Source: Amyloporia xantha
Taxonomy: Eukaryota; Basidiomycota; Agaricomycetes; Polyporales; Adustoporiaceae
Reading direction: 5' to 3'
Assembly: GCA_036971615.1 (NCBI GenBank)
Contig: JAYKKR010000002.1
Span: 1,116,001-1,180,000 of the forward strand
Length of the DNA: 64,000 nt
Made by a program: the position numbers and the translations under genes. Below, piece after piece: positions 9,384 to 20,675 of the stretch (positions are counted from its first letter, which is position 1; every line of letters begins with the position of its first letter). Under the pieces are notes generated by a model that saw only the letters and a list, made by a program, of their open reading frames with translations, was not told the DNA's origin and did not search any database.

Positions 9384-9943
9384 TTACAAACTCACTTTAA
9401 TGAGGGTACAAAGTCATCTTAAGGTTCTAATAACACTACAAGAGTTTCTAATGGGTTAAGGTCAAACATCACTTTTACACTCCATCAGACAGAACTCGCT
9501 TACTTCATGAGGAAATGTTGTAATGTTTGTATTGAGATTCTCAATATTCACTGACATACACCTGTATCAAGATCCAGTTTCAATTTTTGTGATATCTTTG
9601 CAGTCTGTTTCTATGGCTGTTGCCATGTGCTTGTAAAGTTAATATAGTAGGTTGATACACTCATCAGGACTAGTTTTCAGAGCCATCTAATTGTCTCTGT
9701 AAGGTTGTAGGGTCAATATCTGAAGAGTAATCAGAGGCAAGTCATCCAATTGTAATGAAAATCTTACATTACTGAACCTTGTGGGGCTATAATGGAAGAC
9801 AGCACTTCAAAATCCTCAGGAATCGTCCTGCCATTTATTGGCCCGCTCCCACCAAGTTGAATTGGGTTCCCACACTTAGGACACAAAAGTTGGTGTTGTG
9901 GCTTTTGCTCACCATAGCTAACACTTCCTTCATACCTCAGGAA
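9227..9943. mobile_element. TE-A end sequences at the palindrome centre
   Basis: Reading inward on the left: a right-end block in reverse orientation (ATGATTCCTGAGGTATGAAGG ... GGGAACCCAATTCAA), then the left-end block (CTTGGTGGGAGCGGGCCAAT ... CGATTCCTGAGGATTTTGAAG). The 404-bp spacer 9384-9787 is TE-A left-interior sequence in minus orientation (compare 27250-27620). The right side then mirrors the left. The inverted repeat is therefore hinged on TE-A termini. Confidence 0.7.
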
Positions 9944-10669
9944 TCATAATATTCTGCCTGATGCACACCATGACGTTGTCATCAGGTTGAAGAAGGCATA
10001 AAGAAAATTTGGCAATCTCTAGTGCCAGCTTACTGAACCTCTTGGCCTTGTTCGGGTCTACACCCTTGTCTTTTCCAGCCTCTTTGCTCTTTGTATGCCA
10101 GTGCCTTTTCACCTAACTCATTGCCAATGAAGTCAAGCAAGTCCTTGCCCTGTTGCACAATGCCATTGATGAATAGTTGTCAGTGCAAAGGTAGCTTAGG
10201 GTAAGCCTCAGATAATGCAGGGTCATTATATTCATCAATGACTGGCTGTTCACTGACATCGGGTGGTATATATACATACAATAGAAATAGATCCGTACTA
10301 TGAGAAAGCCTTTATCATACCACTCCTTGACAGGGGCCTGGGAGTTTTGCACACCAATGCCCAGAATTCTTCAAAGCATGTCTGACCTACTAAGATCCAA
10401 ACCAGCTCCTCTGCTGCTTGAAACTCTGCCACCTTAATATCACCCTCCTCCTTGGCCGCTTTCCAGGGTCCTGTTCCTCTAACCAGTGCTGGCTGCCTCA
10501 TCTTCAATTGCTCAGACTCAGCAGTATTGAGGTATAGCACTCTTCAATTCTGCTTGGAGTCCACCAAACACCACCTCTTGCTACATGTTTTTAGAATTGT
10601 GAAGCCTAACTCCAGTTTGAATTGGAGAAAGACAACCTCATACTCCGGACCAAATATTTGTGCCATCTG
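9930..10669 (-). pseudogene. Mirror copy of the decayed palindrome-arm gene
   Basis: Same content as 8502-9241 on the opposite strand, except one C deleted near 10341, which breaks the 142-residue frame of the left copy into two (10298-10540 and 10113-10352). The single-base difference shows that the arms have begun to diverge. Confidence 0.4.
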
Positions 10670-11555
10670 TTAAACATGGTCAGTACTGAAACTGGAATGT
10701 ATCCAAGTTCAATTACCCACCTTGTTGATGACACCTTCACTTGGCGAATTTGAGTTAATACACGTGTTGTGAGCTTGACAAATCTGGCAGTGGAGCATCA
10801 TTGTGGCATGGCAGTCAATGTCTTCTTATCACTATTGTATATCCACCTTTCATAAAACTATTCAAATACTGATGAACAGAGATTCCACAACATAGACTTA
10901 CTTGAAAAAGTAGAGTTTCTGGTGCTCACAGACACAGTCCTCAAGTTTCTGGAGGTCTTCTGTGGTAAAGTCTTTGCAAGTCTGTTTGTGCAAGATTGAG
11001 ACACAAGCAAAAAGCAGCAAAAAGCAAGACTCTGTTTTAATGCCCAATGTTATCAACAATGTTGTAAGGAAAGTCACTACTGCCAGTGATTTCACCCCAT
11101 ATCTTGGAGATCACTGGGGATAGCTGATGATGGACTCATCTTCTGTGTTGGCTATACAGGGTGTGGGGATGGAGTGTGTACCTCAGCACTTGCCTTTCTT
11201 GAGGGCCCCACAAACAGTGGGGACACTATCGGAAACCTGTAGTGTCTCAACGCTATAACTATTACCGTGGTGCTTGGTGTAGAAGCTGTTGCTGTTCAGT
11301 GGTGACAGTGGTGGCCCAGGGGAAGAGTGAGCAGAGTAATAATGGATGGGAAATCCAGAGGAGGCAGGCATAGCAAAGGCAAACCTGGCAGTGAAGAATG
11401 AAAAAAACTGGGAACATTGCAAGACCTGGGCCCCCTCTCACACCACATTTGTAACTGACTCCACATGCACTGCTATCACCAATCTCCCTTCTTTCTCTCA
11501 CCAATGAGTATATGGCATCCCTCATAGGCCCAAGCTTCCACTTGACATCTATATA

Positions 11556-11643
11556 TTGAGAAGTTTGGAAGGCCAGCTGTCTGAGCCCGCACCCCTCTAT
11601 GCACTCAGCCTAATCCCCATGTTGGTCAGCAAGCCAGGTTTCA
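11556..11643 (-). pseudogene. 5' fragment of the orphan-family gene (right arm)
   Basis: The plus-strand text is the mirror of 7528-7615, i.e. the codons beginning 'MRSLEGQLSEPAPLYAL'. Transcribed outward it runs out of the arm after about 29 codons into TE-A sequence, so it is a truncated duplicate. Confidence 0.6.
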
Positions 11644-11666
11644 AACCTTTTCACCAAAGTTTGTGA

Positions 11667-12300
11667 CTTGGTGAAAGTGGGCCAATAAATGACAGGACAA
11701 TTCTGAAGATTTTGAAGTGCTCAGTTTTCTACAATTGGACCACAAGATTCAACTGTATACGATTTCTAGAACAATCTGATCACTGCCCTCCAATTACTCT
11801 TCATACATTGACTTTACAATTTCATAGAGACAATCTGATGGCTCTGGAAACCATTTCTGATGAGTGTACCAATCTATCATGTTATTGTTACAAAAGTATG
11901 GCAACATTCATAGAAACAGACTGCAAAAACATTAGAAAAATTAGAACTGAATCTTGATGCAGCTGTATGTCAGTAAATATTGAGAATTTCAATACAGACA
12001 TTACAACATTTCCTAATCAAGTGAATAAGTTCTGTCTGATGGAATATAAAAGTGATTTTTGACCCTAACCTGTTAGAAACTCTTGTAGTGTCATTAGAAC
12101 ATTTACTTACAAATAGAACATGCTCTGTGAAATGAGCCTACTTTTTATTTTTGACATTTTGTAATGCCATTTACAAACTCACTTTAATGAAGGTACAAAG
12201 TCAGCCTATTGATTACATAAGCTTCTTCTTGACCATACAAACTTGCCCTTGAGATCAACATACTCACTCTAACTGCAGTGCAAACCTGCCTACAGCTGTG
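11667..12300 (+). mobile_element. TE-A left-end fragment
   Basis: CTTGGTGAAAGTGGGCCAAT at 11667 onward is a diverged TE-A left end. The terminal repeat is decayed (ACAATTCTGAAG instead of ACGATTCCTGAGG). The interior follows, including the short frame 11712-11957, GACCCTAACC at about 12061 and the AATGAGCCTACT block. Similarity fades near 12300. Confidence 0.65.
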
Positions 12301-12709
12301 TGCAGAACATATGGCATGTGATTAGAATTTCTGTTTTTGGACAAAATGTACATCTTGTAGTATATCCATTATAAGTTGCTCAAAATATGTTAGAATGCTC
12401 TAAAAGTTGGATGAATCAACTTGCATTGTGAAACTAGAGGGGATAGGCTGTTCGAAACATTATAATACTGAGTATGAGTGTTTCACAAAGAAGCAGTCTA
12501 TGAATTGTATATGTCTGATTTTATATAGCCATCAGGCCGATCTGGGCTGATCTGTCTTGACAGATTGCTTATGCAGTCCTTTTCTAGGGGACTACTATCT
12601 TATTTTATCCCTACATTGACTTTGCTTTGTTCACTGAAATCAGCCTGATTCTCTTTCCAAACTGCAATCTTGGGGTCCTACCAGTCTACTTATGGCACGT
12701 GCTCCACCA
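12301..12709. other. AT-rich spacer without a gene
   Basis: About 400 nt between two opposed TE-A pieces. I see no frame, repeat or RNA gene of substance in it. Confidence 0.4.
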
Positions 12710-13956
12710 TTACGATTCCTGAGGTACGAAGGAAGCGTTTCTCTGGTGAGCAAAAGCTGCGACACCAAGTTTTGCATCCTAAGTGTGGGAACCCAATTCA
12801 ATACAAAATTTGTATTGTATGCGCCCAAGATCCTGGGGTTAGAGTCAGGCTTTTGTTACCGCTGTTTTAAGGTTGCTTGTAGTCTCAATACAAAAGTTTG
12901 TTATCCATTACAAAGTTCAATACAAAACTGCCAGCACAACGTGACTTGTACAAACAACCCCCAACATTGATGAGATAAGATCCAGCCCATATCTTATCTA
13001 TGTCCTTGTATGGTATGTCACATGATTAGATCATGTGTCTAGTCACATGCACTTATCCTTACACACGTGACAGATCAGCGGCTTGCTGGCCTTTGGAGTG
13101 TATATACTGCTGCAATGTGCACATTCAAAAGTTGCCATATAAGGAAATGCTTACATCAGGGGGTAGGTAGCCATGGCTGTCGAAAGACTGCCTCCTATTT
13201 TTTGAGATTTGTTACTATTTATTTATAGCATATAGACCCCATATACACTTGCCCAAATGCGGAAATATGGCTGTATATGAGATAGGGTCGACTACCTGTT
13301 GGTCACAGATTTCAATAGAAATGGATTGCTATTGATAGATATGGTTAGTACACTCAATTAAAGTGCATACAAGTGATAGTATAAGGTATTAAATCCTTAC
13401 ATAGCAGGGGCGAACCGCAATGTAGTGTGTGACTAGGAGCCGGTGAGCTGGGCAATATCACATGACAGAGCTTGTGGGATCGCCCAACACCAACTTGGCC
13501 CAATTTTTGCACCTTTCCCTGGCTCACTCTTGGCACACCTCTGTCTCTTGGATTGCCAAGCTCATTAGTAGGTACACAGAAGAGGGCAGCACTCACTTTT
13601 GCAATGTGAAGCTCACCTGCACTTGAAATGGTTGTCGTCAGAGGGAAAGAGCAGATCTCTTAGATGGTGAGTCATGAGAAAATGCTTACATCAGCAGGTA
13701 GCCACAGTGGCATCTATATTGGTCTTGATTTTTCTGGATTTATTGCTATTTTTGCTTGGCCAGTAGGGCCAATACAAACATGCCCAAATGCAGAAATATG
13801 GCTGTATATGAGATTTGAAAAATGTAAGATAGGGATTGGAAATGAAGCAGAAAGACATTCCCTTATTTTAGGTGATTTTTGCTCATTTTTTGAGCCCAGA
13901 ATGAGCCCAGAATGAGCCTGCAAAGAGCAGAAAAAGTGGTCACATGATCCAAGGGT

Positions 13957-14002
13957 GTCTAACCGCATTGGTCAATCCCAGCAAGTGACCAACATGGTTA
14001 GA
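13957..14002. repeat. Hairpin in TE-A copy 2
   Basis: GTCTAACCGCATTGGTCA at 13957-13974 pairs with TGACCAACATGGTTAGAT at 13986-14003, with about three mismatches. It lies exactly where copy 1 has its GCGCATAGGG stem and shares its sequence with the stem at 29152-29211. Confidence 0.75.
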
Positions 14003-14339
14003 TGCCCTCTGGGAATTGCCAGAAATGGAAAAAAGCGCACTTTCCTGTGGCTTCAATTCTTAATTAAAATGGCTGAAAATTTGTACGGACCTTGGACTAT
14101 AGTGTATCCATCTCTCATTCACTTTCCTAAGTATTTGAGGCTATAACAAATACACTATTCAATGATCATTGCCTTTTCGAGCGTCAGACACTCTTTAGGT
14201 GCCCGAAAATATGCTCCAAGCGCAAGTCTGTAAGCACGGCTTTATCTGTTCTTTATAGATTCATTGTAAGCCTGCTATATAGAAATCCTTAGAGCCTGTT
14301 GTAAAAGGACCTTAGAGAGCTTTGTGCTGTATTTACAGC

Positions 14340-15110
14340 AGGTTTGTATGACCCTTAGAATGACGTTTATTGTGTTTACAGTGACTTGAAGGTGGTTAGA
14401 GCAACATTGTATAGTAAGTATGTTTGTATGATTGTTAGGGTAGATTTGTATGGTGATTAGAGCAAGTTTGTAAGGTCAATACAATACATTTCTATGGTGA
14501 TTTGAGTGACTTTGTGTGACAATTAGACTTGGTTTGTAGGGTCATTAGAGCGACTTTGTATGTTGATTAGGGTGAGTTTGTATGGTGATTAGAGCAAGTT
14601 GTATGGTGATTGGAGTGATGTTGTAAGGTCATTAGAGTGACTTTGTATGAGGATAAGAATGACTTTCTATGGTGATTAGAGTAAGAGTATGGTGATTAGA
14701 GCAACTTTGTATGGTGATTAGAGTAAGTTTGTATCATCATTACAATCACTTTGCAGTAGAAATTTTTTACCCTTATGTGATCATTAGAGTAGGTTTGTAA
14801 GGTCATTAGAGTGACTGGTATAGTCAATACAATATGATTCTATGGTGATTAGGGTGAGTTTGTGGTGATACTAGAGTAACTTTATATGATCATTACAGTC
14901 AGTTTGTATGGTGATTAGTGTAGGTTTGTATGATACTTATGGTGACTTTGTAGGGTCAATACAATACATTTGAATGATGATTAGAGTGACTTTGTATGGG
15001 CATTAGAGTAAGTTTGTATGGTGATTAGAGTGACTTTGTAGTGCCATTAGAGCAAATATGTATGGTCATCACACTGACTTTGAATACCCAGGTGACTGAT
15101 ATGACTTTGA
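14340..15110 (-). repeat. Reversed ~22-bp minisatellite array
   Basis: Units of the form GATTAGAGTAAGTTTGTATG are repeated with substitutions and small length changes. This is the reverse complement of the 3120-3900 array. Confidence 0.8.
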
Positions 15111-15720
15111 AATGTTAATTAGAGCAAATTTGTAATGCCATTACAAAGTGGGTGAAATACATAATGAGCCCATTTGAAAGGCAAGATTGACTTGATAAGT
15201 AAATGTTGTAATGACATTAGAAAGGTTTGTATGTGGTTAGTGTGGAAAATCACTTTTATATTCCATCAGATAGAACTTATTTACTTCATTAGGAAAAGTT
15301 GTAATGTTTGTATTGGAATTCTTAATACTTACTGAGATATGGCTGTTGTATGATTTGGTGGATAACTAGCATTGTTATAGCCTGAGCAGGTTTGCATTGC
15401 AGTTAGAGTGAATATGTATGGTCTCAAAAGCAAGTTTGTATGGTCAAGAGGAAGCTGATGTAATTATTAGGATGACTTTGTACTCTCATTAGAGTGAGTT
15501 TGTAATGTCATTACAAAATGTGAAAAATAGATAGTAGGCTCATTTGATAGAGAATGTTCACTTTGTAAGTAATTGTTCTAATGACACTACAAGTGTTTCT
15601 AATGGTTTAGGGTCAAACATCACTTTTATATTCCATTCACTAGAACTTATTTACTTCATTAGAAAAACTTCTAATGATTGTATTGGAGTTGTTAATACTT
15701 ACTGGGATATAGCTATTATG

Positions 15721-17117
15721 ATATCTGATGAAGCAATAATGTATTTGTTGAAGGTACAGTCATTAGAATAAATGATATTGGTGATTGATATAGACTCCAA
15801 TTGAGCACTAATAATGGTGAGTATGCTTATTGTAGGGGTTTTGTACTGTAAAGTATTTATCTTGATAATTGAATATTGTGTAATGATAAACAACAAGGAC
15901 TATTCAAGCAGGTGACTCGGTTAGTAACAGACTAGAAAAGACTGTAATATTTGAGGTGCTGAATGCATGTTCTATTTGCATGTCCTGTCATTGGATAGTT
16001 CATTGGAGAAGACTTCAGGGTATTGAGTCTGCAATGCAAATGCTTCTGCAAATGTAAGAGAGAGCATGCAAAATATTCTTAACAGTGCCAGGACCATTCA
16101 TAGGAGAGATAGAAAATCCCCTCTGACCCCCATGGCCACCAACACCAATGATTGGTATATCACATGAATGTTTGAGATTGCAATCAAAGCATACACAGGA
16201 CTGTCGGAAGAACTTGAGTGGGCCCCAGCACTGGGTCCCCAAGGATATTCTCCAAATTATTGGCATCAGTGGGCCACGAGGGTGCTATGGCATGCAGTAA
16301 GTGATGAAATGGACAAACAATGCATGCAAGATCTGATGTTAGTTCCACAGGCCAGGTTACTTATCAGCACCATACGGCCGCATCGCCCAGGTGTTGTGAT
16401 GCATTGTGTCCTCAGGGAATTGAAATCTATTAATGAATTTGCTGTGGTGCTCATCAGATCTGGAGAGAAGGTGGGGTCGATGGTTCATTTCTGAGCCACC
16501 TTGCTGTAAGTGATGACTGTTTACTAGCATATATCCTTGAAACTAACTAAATTCATGCTCATGGGAAATGGCAATCATATAATAATGGATTTATATATAA
16601 ATGAATGTATTAGCTCAGTTTGTAATCTCAATGCTATCCAAGATTGTGTCTGAGCAAAGTCAATAGACAATGACTGTCCTGTGTGAATTTTATTCCTGGC
16701 TGTAGATCACATTTCAACTTCACATGACAGTTGTCCAGTGAAATTCATGCATAATGTTTAAGCTTTAGGATGAGACATCTAAAAAGCTTCAAGAAGAGTA
16801 AGGACTGGATTAGGTTAGGTTGCTTTATGAGAATTGAACCCTACTTCATTCTATATGCCTTCCAGAACACATTATTTGACAAGGCTAGTGGTATTCCTTA
16901 CAGTGTTGTGAGATAGATGACCTGTTCCCAAAGGCCACTGAAGACACAGGCAGAGGCCTCCATCTGGCTGTTTGGAACAGGTCATCCATTTCACAATGCT
17001 TAGGTTTATCAGCCTTAATGAAGATGGGATTCTGGTTGAGCAAAGGTCCACACTGGAAAAGTTAGGTCTCGATGATCAGCGAGGCAGGACAGACATCCAG
17101 GATGGCCATAGGGTGTG
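15721..17117 (+). other. Interval with one unassigned open frame (16168-16494)
   Basis: An open frame from 16168 to 16494 encodes 108 residues ('MFEIAIKAYTGLSEELEWAP' onward) with normal-looking composition but no motif I recognise. A second frame (16972-17187) runs into the solo LTR. The codon-like stretch before the LTR may resume after it (VWWQW...), suggesting the LTR landed in a gene or gene relic. The rest (15721-16167, 16500-16970) is AT-rich and empty. Confidence 0.3.
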
Positions 17118-18176
17118 TGTTATGGATATTGTGGTTAGTCTCCTTTTAAGACCGAGACCACTGGTGTGCAGCTCGGTCCCCAACTAACGGGTAGTCCTTC
17201 ACTACCTGTCCAAGACCTAACGGAACACCAGTATCAGCCAACCCTCTTGCTTCGCGTGTGAGACCGCGTCTCATTTAGGAAAGTGACTCAGTAATCTATC
17301 CCGCTGGAACTCTTGAATTACTTTCTCTAGCGCAAGCAGATCTCAGGGACCCACAAACGCCTACAGAGAACGCAAGATACCGAATCCCGTGAAACCCACG
17401 AGGACCGGTACCTCGAGCCGAGTAAGGAGATACGGACCGGTCTTGCATAGGGCTTGCTCGAGACCAAAGCAAGACCGAGGGATGACCGAGGGACACCACT
17501 CTAGGATGGCAGGTAATGGTGCGGTCTCACATAGGATCCCATGCGGTGAAGTAAGAACAATAGGAGCATAGGTATAAGGCAGTGTACAATAGCTTGTAGG
17601 ATACGGCGTGTTAAGGAACCTTCTAGTATATCTCACTTGTATTTAAGAAGACCAACGGTCTTCGGTTTCGAGCAATCCATTTTACCCTTAAAGCTCTTAG
17701 CACAACGAGACCTTGTCTCCTTCAATTACTATTGTAGATCTTACCATAGCTACGCGCTGGTAAACCGATCTATCCCAGACTTGACAAGCTACTTATAGCT
17801 TCACGCTAAGTAGTGGCCTTCGGTATTGCCTTGCGCTACCCAAGTCCTTGGTCTGGCAACAATACTTGCGAAGGAATTGACTTATCTTGTAATAGGAAGT
17901 CTTTACTCTTTATCTCAAACTTATCACTGTGTGCGCTCCAAGCGGTATCGCCTTAAGACGGTCTTAAGCCTACGACCTTCGGTCTTAATCAATACTATTT
18001 GAACTTACTGTCTTCAAGTACTAAGACCTTTCGGTCTTACGTTACTTACTCGGTATATCAGTATTAAACCTCTGAAGACTACCCGAGTCTTCGCTTCAAT
18101 CCCATAAGTATTTCCATCTCTGTCTATTACTACTGATATACAAGCTTAGGTACTAGTGTTACCCTAGTTCTTAACA
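17118..18176. mobile_element. Solo LTR with 5-bp target-site duplication
   Basis: 1,059 bp beginning TGTTATGG and ending CTTAACA, so the termini form the inverted TGTTA...TAACA expected of LTRs. It is flanked by the direct repeat GTGTG at 17113-17117 and 18177-18181. Internally it carries many GGTCTT/AAGACC motifs. No internal retroelement coding DNA is present, so LTR-LTR recombination has removed it. Part (about 17690-17880) resembles 26980-27110. Confidence 0.85.
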
Positions 18177-18181
18177 GTGTG

Positions 18182-18467
18182 GTGGCAATGGCTGCTTGTG
18201 GTGCAAGCCTATGGCAATCCATGAACAACAACACCAAAAGTGGACATCAAGGATGGCCACATGGTGCCTTGCTGGCAAAACCCAGATTAAAGATGAGATG
18301 ATCTGAGATTATTGCTCATCAAATTGGAACAATATGACTTGTGCAGGGATTTGCCATTGATGACAATCCGGCACAGGCCATGTGACCATGCCCACCCACT
18401 GCATGCACCACTGTCCTGGATGTCTGTGTGGAGTACGTGCTCATCCATGAATGCTGCAGATGGCTAT
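18182..18467 (+). other. Unassigned flank, possible gene relic
   Basis: About 290 nt with partially open frames (18312-18506) and no recognised domain. Similar-looking composition continues at 19480-19700 after the TE-B element, so this may be one relic split by insertions. Confidence 0.25.
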
Positions 18468-19477
18468 CATCAGGAAAAATCTCCCTTACTTATTAGAGCT
18501 CATTGAATACTTACCATTCTTATCCAACTTATATGTCTCTTATTCTACTCATCTGATTCTTATTGACTGCTAATCTATCTCACACATCTCTAATTCCACT
18601 CATCAGATTCTTACTGAATGCTCATCTATCTCATATTTCTCTAATCCTACTCATCAGATTCTTATTGAGTGCTAATTTATTTCAAGATGCTAATCAAACT
18701 CTCAGAAAGTTGTTATGAGATCTTCCAATTGCTCACTCACTTCAGCTGTGCTGTGCTAGTAACTAGTATGGACTAGATATGTAGAATGAGCACCATAATA
18801 AACAAGCCTTTTTATTCATAGACTTATATTGTACTCCTTGAACAAGGTCACAAAGATACACCTTACGAAATTATTCTTTTTTATCTCAATCTGAGAAAGA
18901 AAATACTGCAAAAAGTACTTGCATTTGATAGAGAGCCTTCTGTTTAGCCAGGAAAATGAAGTGGAGATATAATTGCATCAAAGGTCTATGGAGGAGTATA
19001 GCAGCAGCCAAGCAACAAAAAGACACAAGTCTTCATACTTAGGAAGCCTTATATGAATGTGAGTGAGTTAGAAAAGGTGTGGACTTGTAGTGTAGTGGTA
19101 AAGTGCTACAGGTCATGCCTTATAGGGCAGTCAATTCTGAGAGGTCATTGGTTCAATCCTGTGTGGTGGCAGAAGATACTTATTTTTTGAAATTTTATTC
19201 CAACCTTCTGTTATCAACCTGTCATTGCTGATGGCACAAAGACACTCTTTAATTGATGATTTTCACCATTTGGTAAGCAACATTGTTGTTCCTTCCTCTC
19301 ACTTAGTTCTTATCAAGTACTCATGAGCACTCATTATGCACTTATGATGCTTATCTGAGAGGCAATTAGCAAGTGGGTAAAATAATAAGTACTTATGAGA
19401 CTTGTGTGACTTATGTTACTTTTTTATCTCAACAAGTGTTAATAAGAGCTAATAAGTAAGGGAGATTTTCCCTGATG
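18468..19477. mobile_element. TE-B: ~1.0-kb MITE-like element with terminal inverted repeats
   Basis: CATCAGGAAAAATCTCCCTT at the left is mirrored at the right by CATCAGGGAAAATCTCCCTT (read inward from 19477). Similarity continues through ACTTATTAG and GCTC. The interior has repeated CTCATCAGATTCTTATTGA units near 18545-18670 and a tRNA-like sequence near 19080-19172. No transposase is seen. A target duplication could not be defined, because ATCAT/ATGAT at the edges extends the inverted repeat. Confidence 0.75.
19080..19172 (+). ncRNA. tRNA-like sequence with A and B boxes (degenerate or SINE-like)
   Basis: TAGTGTAGTGG at 19088-19098 fits the Pol III A-box consensus and GGTTCAATCC at 19150-19159 fits the B box, 62 nt apart. 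The T-stem does not pair and no 7-bp acceptor stem is found, so this is not a functional tRNA. A T-rich tract follows. A tRNA-derived SINE relic inside TE-B fits best. Confidence 0.45.
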
Positions 19478-20675
19478 ATTGCCCAATCGTGCAGATCTTA
19501 TCAGACCCATGGATGGCAACCCACATACTTGCCACACAAATAGAAGCACATTTACCAATGGATAATCAAAGATGGGCTGCACACAGCGTGCTATGGAGCT
19601 CAATGCAGCTGTTGATGCATGCATGGCCATCCAGGACGTCCATTTTACGTGTAAAGACCTACACATGTATGAGTGTATAAGAGGCAGTTGGAGCTGTAGC
19701 ACAGAACTTGCGACTTCGCACTACACTCCATAGTACAATCTAACAACAATGCCTTCCACCACCATGTCAGGTGCACTTCTCACTTTGATGCTGATGGTGA
19801 TAGGTGCCAAGCCCCTCTGGGCCCCGATACAGCTCTTTTTGGCAATCACATCCTGCCCGGCACTTCGGCTCAATCACCCAAGTCCTCGATTTTGCCTTCA
19901 ACGTCCCTCAATGCTACACATGTGATCCCCGATGCTCAGTATCCTTCAACACTCTTCGACGTCTTCGACTGTTCGCTATGCTTGCTCGAAGCTCTGCGCG
20001 GTCGTTCCGAGGCCTTGCCCTTAGATCCAGGACCATCTTCCGCATTCGGCGAACAATAGCGCCACTCGACGCCGCTCGTTCAATGCATGCATCGCTTCAT
20101 GCCACACCAACGTGTCCAGTCTTTCCCAATTAGGCAGCAAGCCTCGTGGCGTGCCTTTGAAGACGGATATCGGTCCGAGGTGTATCATATGTTTCCTTTC
20201 ATCTCTGTGTTCGGCATGATGTCATTCGACCGATGGACTCGATACGTGCCACTCAGTGAGGCAAACTCGTGTAGGACAATGCAAAGCCACTCGTACTAGT
20301 GTGCCACTCTCGATAGTCGTAGTGTTCCGTTTTGTAGTATAAAATCTGTCATATGTCTCTCTCAAATACAAGTTCCTTTTCCCCCTCGAGTTCAGAGCTC
20401 ATAAGTCGAGTTTGCCCTGCATCTTAAGTCTTCTACTGCGCTCACTGTGTTACTTCGTCTTTGCTGCGTAACCTCGAAACCTCGTCTACTGTGTTTTACT
20501 CGTCGAAACCGTCTCGTCGAACTGCATTGTGCCTCGAACCGCGTCCTAGCTAAGTCCTTCCTGTCGAAGTGTTTCTATTTCTTCTACGATACGTCGAAGA
20601 GCTCTACCGAGCTTCAATTGTCTCTACCGAGTCTCGCTAACCTTACACAGCCTTTGAGTAGCTTCGACAACGTGT
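19478..20675 (+). other. LTR-like or coding relic with TATA box, interrupted by an insertion
   Basis: The GC content is higher here. A frame of about 100 residues around 19760-20076 looks protein-like but ends in a stop and matches nothing I know. TATAAAA at 20338-20344 is followed by a pyrimidine-rich, TCGAA-motif-rich 330 nt. That resembles a retroelement LTR leader more than a gene. The same TCGA-rich text resumes at 23446, so the element 20676-23445 was inserted into it. LTR boundaries could not be set. Confidence 0.35.
20338..20344 (+). promoter_or_regulatory. Candidate TATA box
   Basis: TATAAAA upstream of a pyrimidine-rich leader within the LTR-like stretch. It is placed by motif only. 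Confidence 0.3.

Larger units (their letters stand above)
9788..11643 (-). repeat. Right arm of the 1.86-kb inverted repeat
   Basis: Mirror of 7528-9383. At the outer end the match stops abruptly at 11643, inside the copied first exon of the orphan-family gene. The left side continues as a complete gene; the right side changes to unrelated TE-A sequence. The right arm is therefore the derived copy. Confidence 0.9.
12710..15720 (-). mobile_element. TE-A copy 2, inverted, left end missing
   Basis: The right terminal repeat TTACGATTCCTGAGG is at 12710-12724. Leftward structure follows in reverse: right-end block (about 12790-13013), palindrome (about 13016-13034), the GCTTACATCAG blocks, hairpin (13957-14002), the reversed minisatellite (about 14340-15110), and the GTAATGACATTAGAAAGG and GGGTCAAACATCACTTTTA blocks up to about 15720. 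The left terminus is not found. Short open frames such as 13664-13915 follow the repeat in other copies and are not convincing genes. Confidence 0.7.

Noticed and set aside
19080..19172. Functional tRNA gene
   Set aside because: A and B boxes match, but the T-stem and acceptor stem do not pair; kept only as tRNA-like.
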